This document shows positions 61,426 to 64,000 of a stretch of 64,000 bases of DNA, in pieces. Within the stretch, counting starts at the first letter, position 1. Each line of letters begins with the position of its first letter. This stretch comes from Aphrocallistes beatrix. Its lineage: Eukaryota; Porifera; Hexactinellida; Sceptrulophora; Aphrocallistidae. Where the stretch lies: the NCBI GenBank assembly GCA_963281255.1, contig OY725494.1:248001-312000 (forward strand), written 5' to 3'. The position numbers were made by a program, and so were the translations under genes. The notes under the pieces were generated by a model. It did no database searches. It was not told where the DNA came from and worked only from the letters and a program-made list of their open reading frames with translations.

Positions 61426-64000
61426 TCAACATGCTCAGATTTAATTCTCAGCATGCTCAGATTTCTCAGCATGCTGAGATTTAAATCTCAGCATGCTCAG
61501 ATTTAATTCTCAGCATGCTCAGATTTCTCAGCATGCTCAGATTTAATTCTCAGCATGCTCAGATTTCTCAGCATGCTCAGATTTAATTCTCAGCATGCTC
61601 AGATTTCTCAGCATGCTCAGATTTAATTATCAGCATGCTCAGATTTCTCAGCATGCTCAGATTTAATTCTCAGCATGCTCAGATTTAATTCTCAGCATGC
61701 TCAGATTTCTCAGCATGCTCAGATTTAATTCTCAGCATGCTCAGATTTCTCAGCATGCTCAGATTTAATTCTCAGCATGCTCAGATTTCTCAGCATGCTC
61801 AGATTTAATTCTCAGCATGCTCAGATTTCTCATCGTGCTCAGATTTACTTCTCAGCATGCTCAGATTTCTCAGCATGCTCAGATTTAATTCTCAGCATGC
61901 TCAGATTTCTCAGCATGCTCAGATTTAATTCTCAGCATGCTCAGATTTCTCAGCATGCTCAGATTTAATTCTCAGCATGCTCAGATTTCTCAGCATGCTC
62001 AGATTTAATTCTCAGCATGCTCAGATTTCTCAGCATGCTCAGATTTAATTCTCAGCATGCTCAGATTTCTCAGCATGCTCAGATTTAATTCTTAGCATGC
62101 TCAGATTTAATTCTCAGCATGCTCAGATTTCTCAGCATGCTCAGATTTAATTCTCAGCATGCTCAGATTTCTCAGCATGCTCAGATTTAATTCTCAGCAT
62201 GCTCAGATTTCTCAGCATGCTCAGATTTAATTCTCAGCATGCTCAGATTTCTCAGCATGCTCAGATTTAATTCTCAGCATGCTCAGATTTCTCATCGTGC
62301 TCAGATTTACTTCTCAGCATGCTCAGATTTCTCAGCATGCTCAGATTTAATTCTCAGCATGCTCAGATTTCTCAGCATGCTCAGATTTCTCAGCATGCTC
62401 AGATTTAATTCTCAGCATGCTCAGATTTCTCAGCATGCTCAGATTTAATTCTCAGCATGCTCAGATTTAATTCTCAGCATACTCAGATTTCTCAGCATGC
62501 TCAGATTTAATTCTCAGCATGCTCAGATTTCTCAGCATGCTCAGATTTAATTCTCAGCATGCTCAGATTTCTCAGCATGCTCAGATTTAATTCTCAGCAT
62601 GCTCAGATTTCTCAGCATGCTCATATTTAATTCTCAGCATGCTCAGATTTCTCAGCATGCTCAGATTTAATTCTCAGCATGCTCAGATTTCTCAGCATGC
62701 TCAGATTTAATTCTCAGCATGCTCAGATTTCTCAGCATGCTCAGATTTAATTCTCAGCATGCTCAGATTTCTCAGCATGCTCAGATTTAATTCTCAGCAT
62801 GCTCAGATTTCTCAGCATGCTCAGATTTAATTCTCAGCATGCTCAGATTTCTCATCGTGCTCAGATTTACTTCTCAGCATGCTCAGATTTCTCAGCATGC
62901 TCAGATTTAATTCTCAGCATGCTCAGATTTCTCAGCATGCTCAGATTTCTCAGCATGCTCAGATTTAATTCTCAGCATGCTCAGATTTCTCAGCATGCTC
63001 AGATTTAATTCTCAGCATGCTCAGATTTAATTCTCAGCATACTCAGATTTCTCAGCATGCTCAGATTTAATTCTCAGCATGCTCAGATTTCTCAGCATGC
63101 TCAGATTTAATTCTCAGCATGCTCAGATTTCTCAGCATGCTCAGATTTAATTCTCAGCATGCTCAGATTTCTCAGCATGCTCAGATTTAATTCTCAGCAT
63201 GCTCAGATTTAATTCTCAGCATGCTCAGATTTCTCAGCATGCTCAGATTTAATTCTCAGCATGCTCAGATTTCTCAGCATGCTCAGATTTAATTCTCAGC
63301 ATGCTCAGATTTCTCAGCATGCTCAGATTTAATTCTCAGCATGCTCAGATTTCTCATCATGCTCAGATTTAATTCTCAGCATGCTCAGATTTCTCAGCAT
63401 GCTCAGATTTAATTCTCAGCATGCTCAGATTTCTCAGCATGCTGAGATTTAAATCTCAGCATGCTCAGATTTAATTCTCAGCATGCTCAGATTTCTCATC
63501 ATGCTCAGATTTAATTCTCAGCATGCTCAGATTTCTCAGCATGCTCAGATTTAATTCTCAGCATGCTCAGATTTCTCAGCATGCTCAGATTTAATTCTCA
63601 GCATGCTCAGATTTCTCAGCATGCTCAGATTTAATTCTCAGCATGCTCAGATTTCTCAGCATGCTCAGATTTAATTCTTAGCATGCTCAGATTTAATTCT
63701 CAGCATGCTCAGATTTCTCAGCATGCTCAGATTTAATTCTCAGCATGCTCAGATTTCTCAGCATGCTCAGATTTAATTCTCAGCATGCTCAGATTTCTCA
63801 GCATGCTCAGATTTAATTCTCAGCATGCTCAGATTTCCCAGCATGCTCAGATTTAATTCTCAGCATGCTCAGATTTAATTCTCAGCATGCTCAGATTTCT
63901 CAGCTTTTCAGATTTAATTCTCAGCATGCTCAGATTTCTCATCATGCTCAGATTTAATTCTCAGCATGCTCAGATTTCTCAGCTTTTCAGATTTAATTCT
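61426..64000. repeat. Minisatellite, 18/22-bp alternating units, open at the window end
   Basis: Alternating units CTCAGCATGCTCAGATTT (18 bp) and the same plus AATT (22 bp) make a 40-bp dimer, tandem for at least 2.57 kb. Marker variants show higher-order copying: CATCGTGCTC at 61831, 62293 and 62853, and CATACTCAG near 62479 and 63039, so the last two intervals are both 560 bp. Short Met-starting frames here are artefacts of the repeat. Confidence 0.97.

Noticed and set aside
61777-63008. Three short frames with near-identical products in the minisatellite
   Set aside because: They begin in the ATGCTC of the repeat unit and recur because of the 560-bp higher-order copying.
61426-64000. CRISPR-like array of repeats
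   Set aside because: There are no unique spacers; units are contiguous 18/22-bp tandem repeats in a eukaryotic context.

Overview
The window is AT-rich nuclear DNA from an animal. The genes are metazoan (SMU1, YJU2, ARMH3, gankyrin/PSMD10, TBC1D31, CPT1, NDUFA4, NDUFB9, a very large interferon-inducible-type GTPase), several carry short GT-AG introns, and gene density is fairly high. The expanded RING-less, B-box-less coiled-coil/NHL proteins, the GVIN-type GTPase and the compact layout would suit a marine invertebrate such as a demosponge. That placement is inference; nothing in the window fixes the species.

Layout. 0.5-5.6 kb: two tandem minus-strand paralogues encoding seven-segment membrane proteins of unknown function. 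6.2-8.8 kb: the last three exons of a CPT1-type carnitine acyltransferase; the catalytic half was not found in the window. 9.3-14.6 kb: a seven-exon SMU1. 14.7-16.1 kb: two divergent NDUFA4-type genes. 16.75-17.7 kb: intronless YJU2. 19.3-23.9 kb: four-exon ARMH3. 24.4-26.0 kb: three-exon PSMD10 on the minus strand, head-to-head with intronless TBC1D31 at 26.6-29.7 kb. 31.8-32.15 kb: NDUFB9. These are conserved housekeeping genes (splicing, mitochondrial, Golgi, proteasome and centrosome roles).

From about 34 kb on, the window changes character. It holds an NHL pseudogene, a PTB-like small gene, a tandem duplication of a two-gene NHL cassette (40.3-43.9 and 45.4-48.8 kb), a GVIN-type large GTPase on the minus strand with a frameshift near its C-terminus (55.3-50.4 kb), a further frameshifted NHL gene (56.7-58.0 kb) and an OTU-type cysteine protease (60.5-59.8 kb). 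This looks like a rapidly turning-over, possibly immune-related island; the functional link is inference.

Mobile DNA is everywhere, mostly short non-autonomous elements. Several hAT-type families have 8-bp target duplications that can be read directly. Pogo/Tigger-like elements are flanked by TA. Two Helitron-like families insert between A and T, and one copy has an empty site in a paralogue within the window. The last 2.6 kb is a minisatellite that begins inside a Helitron-like copy and runs off the window end.
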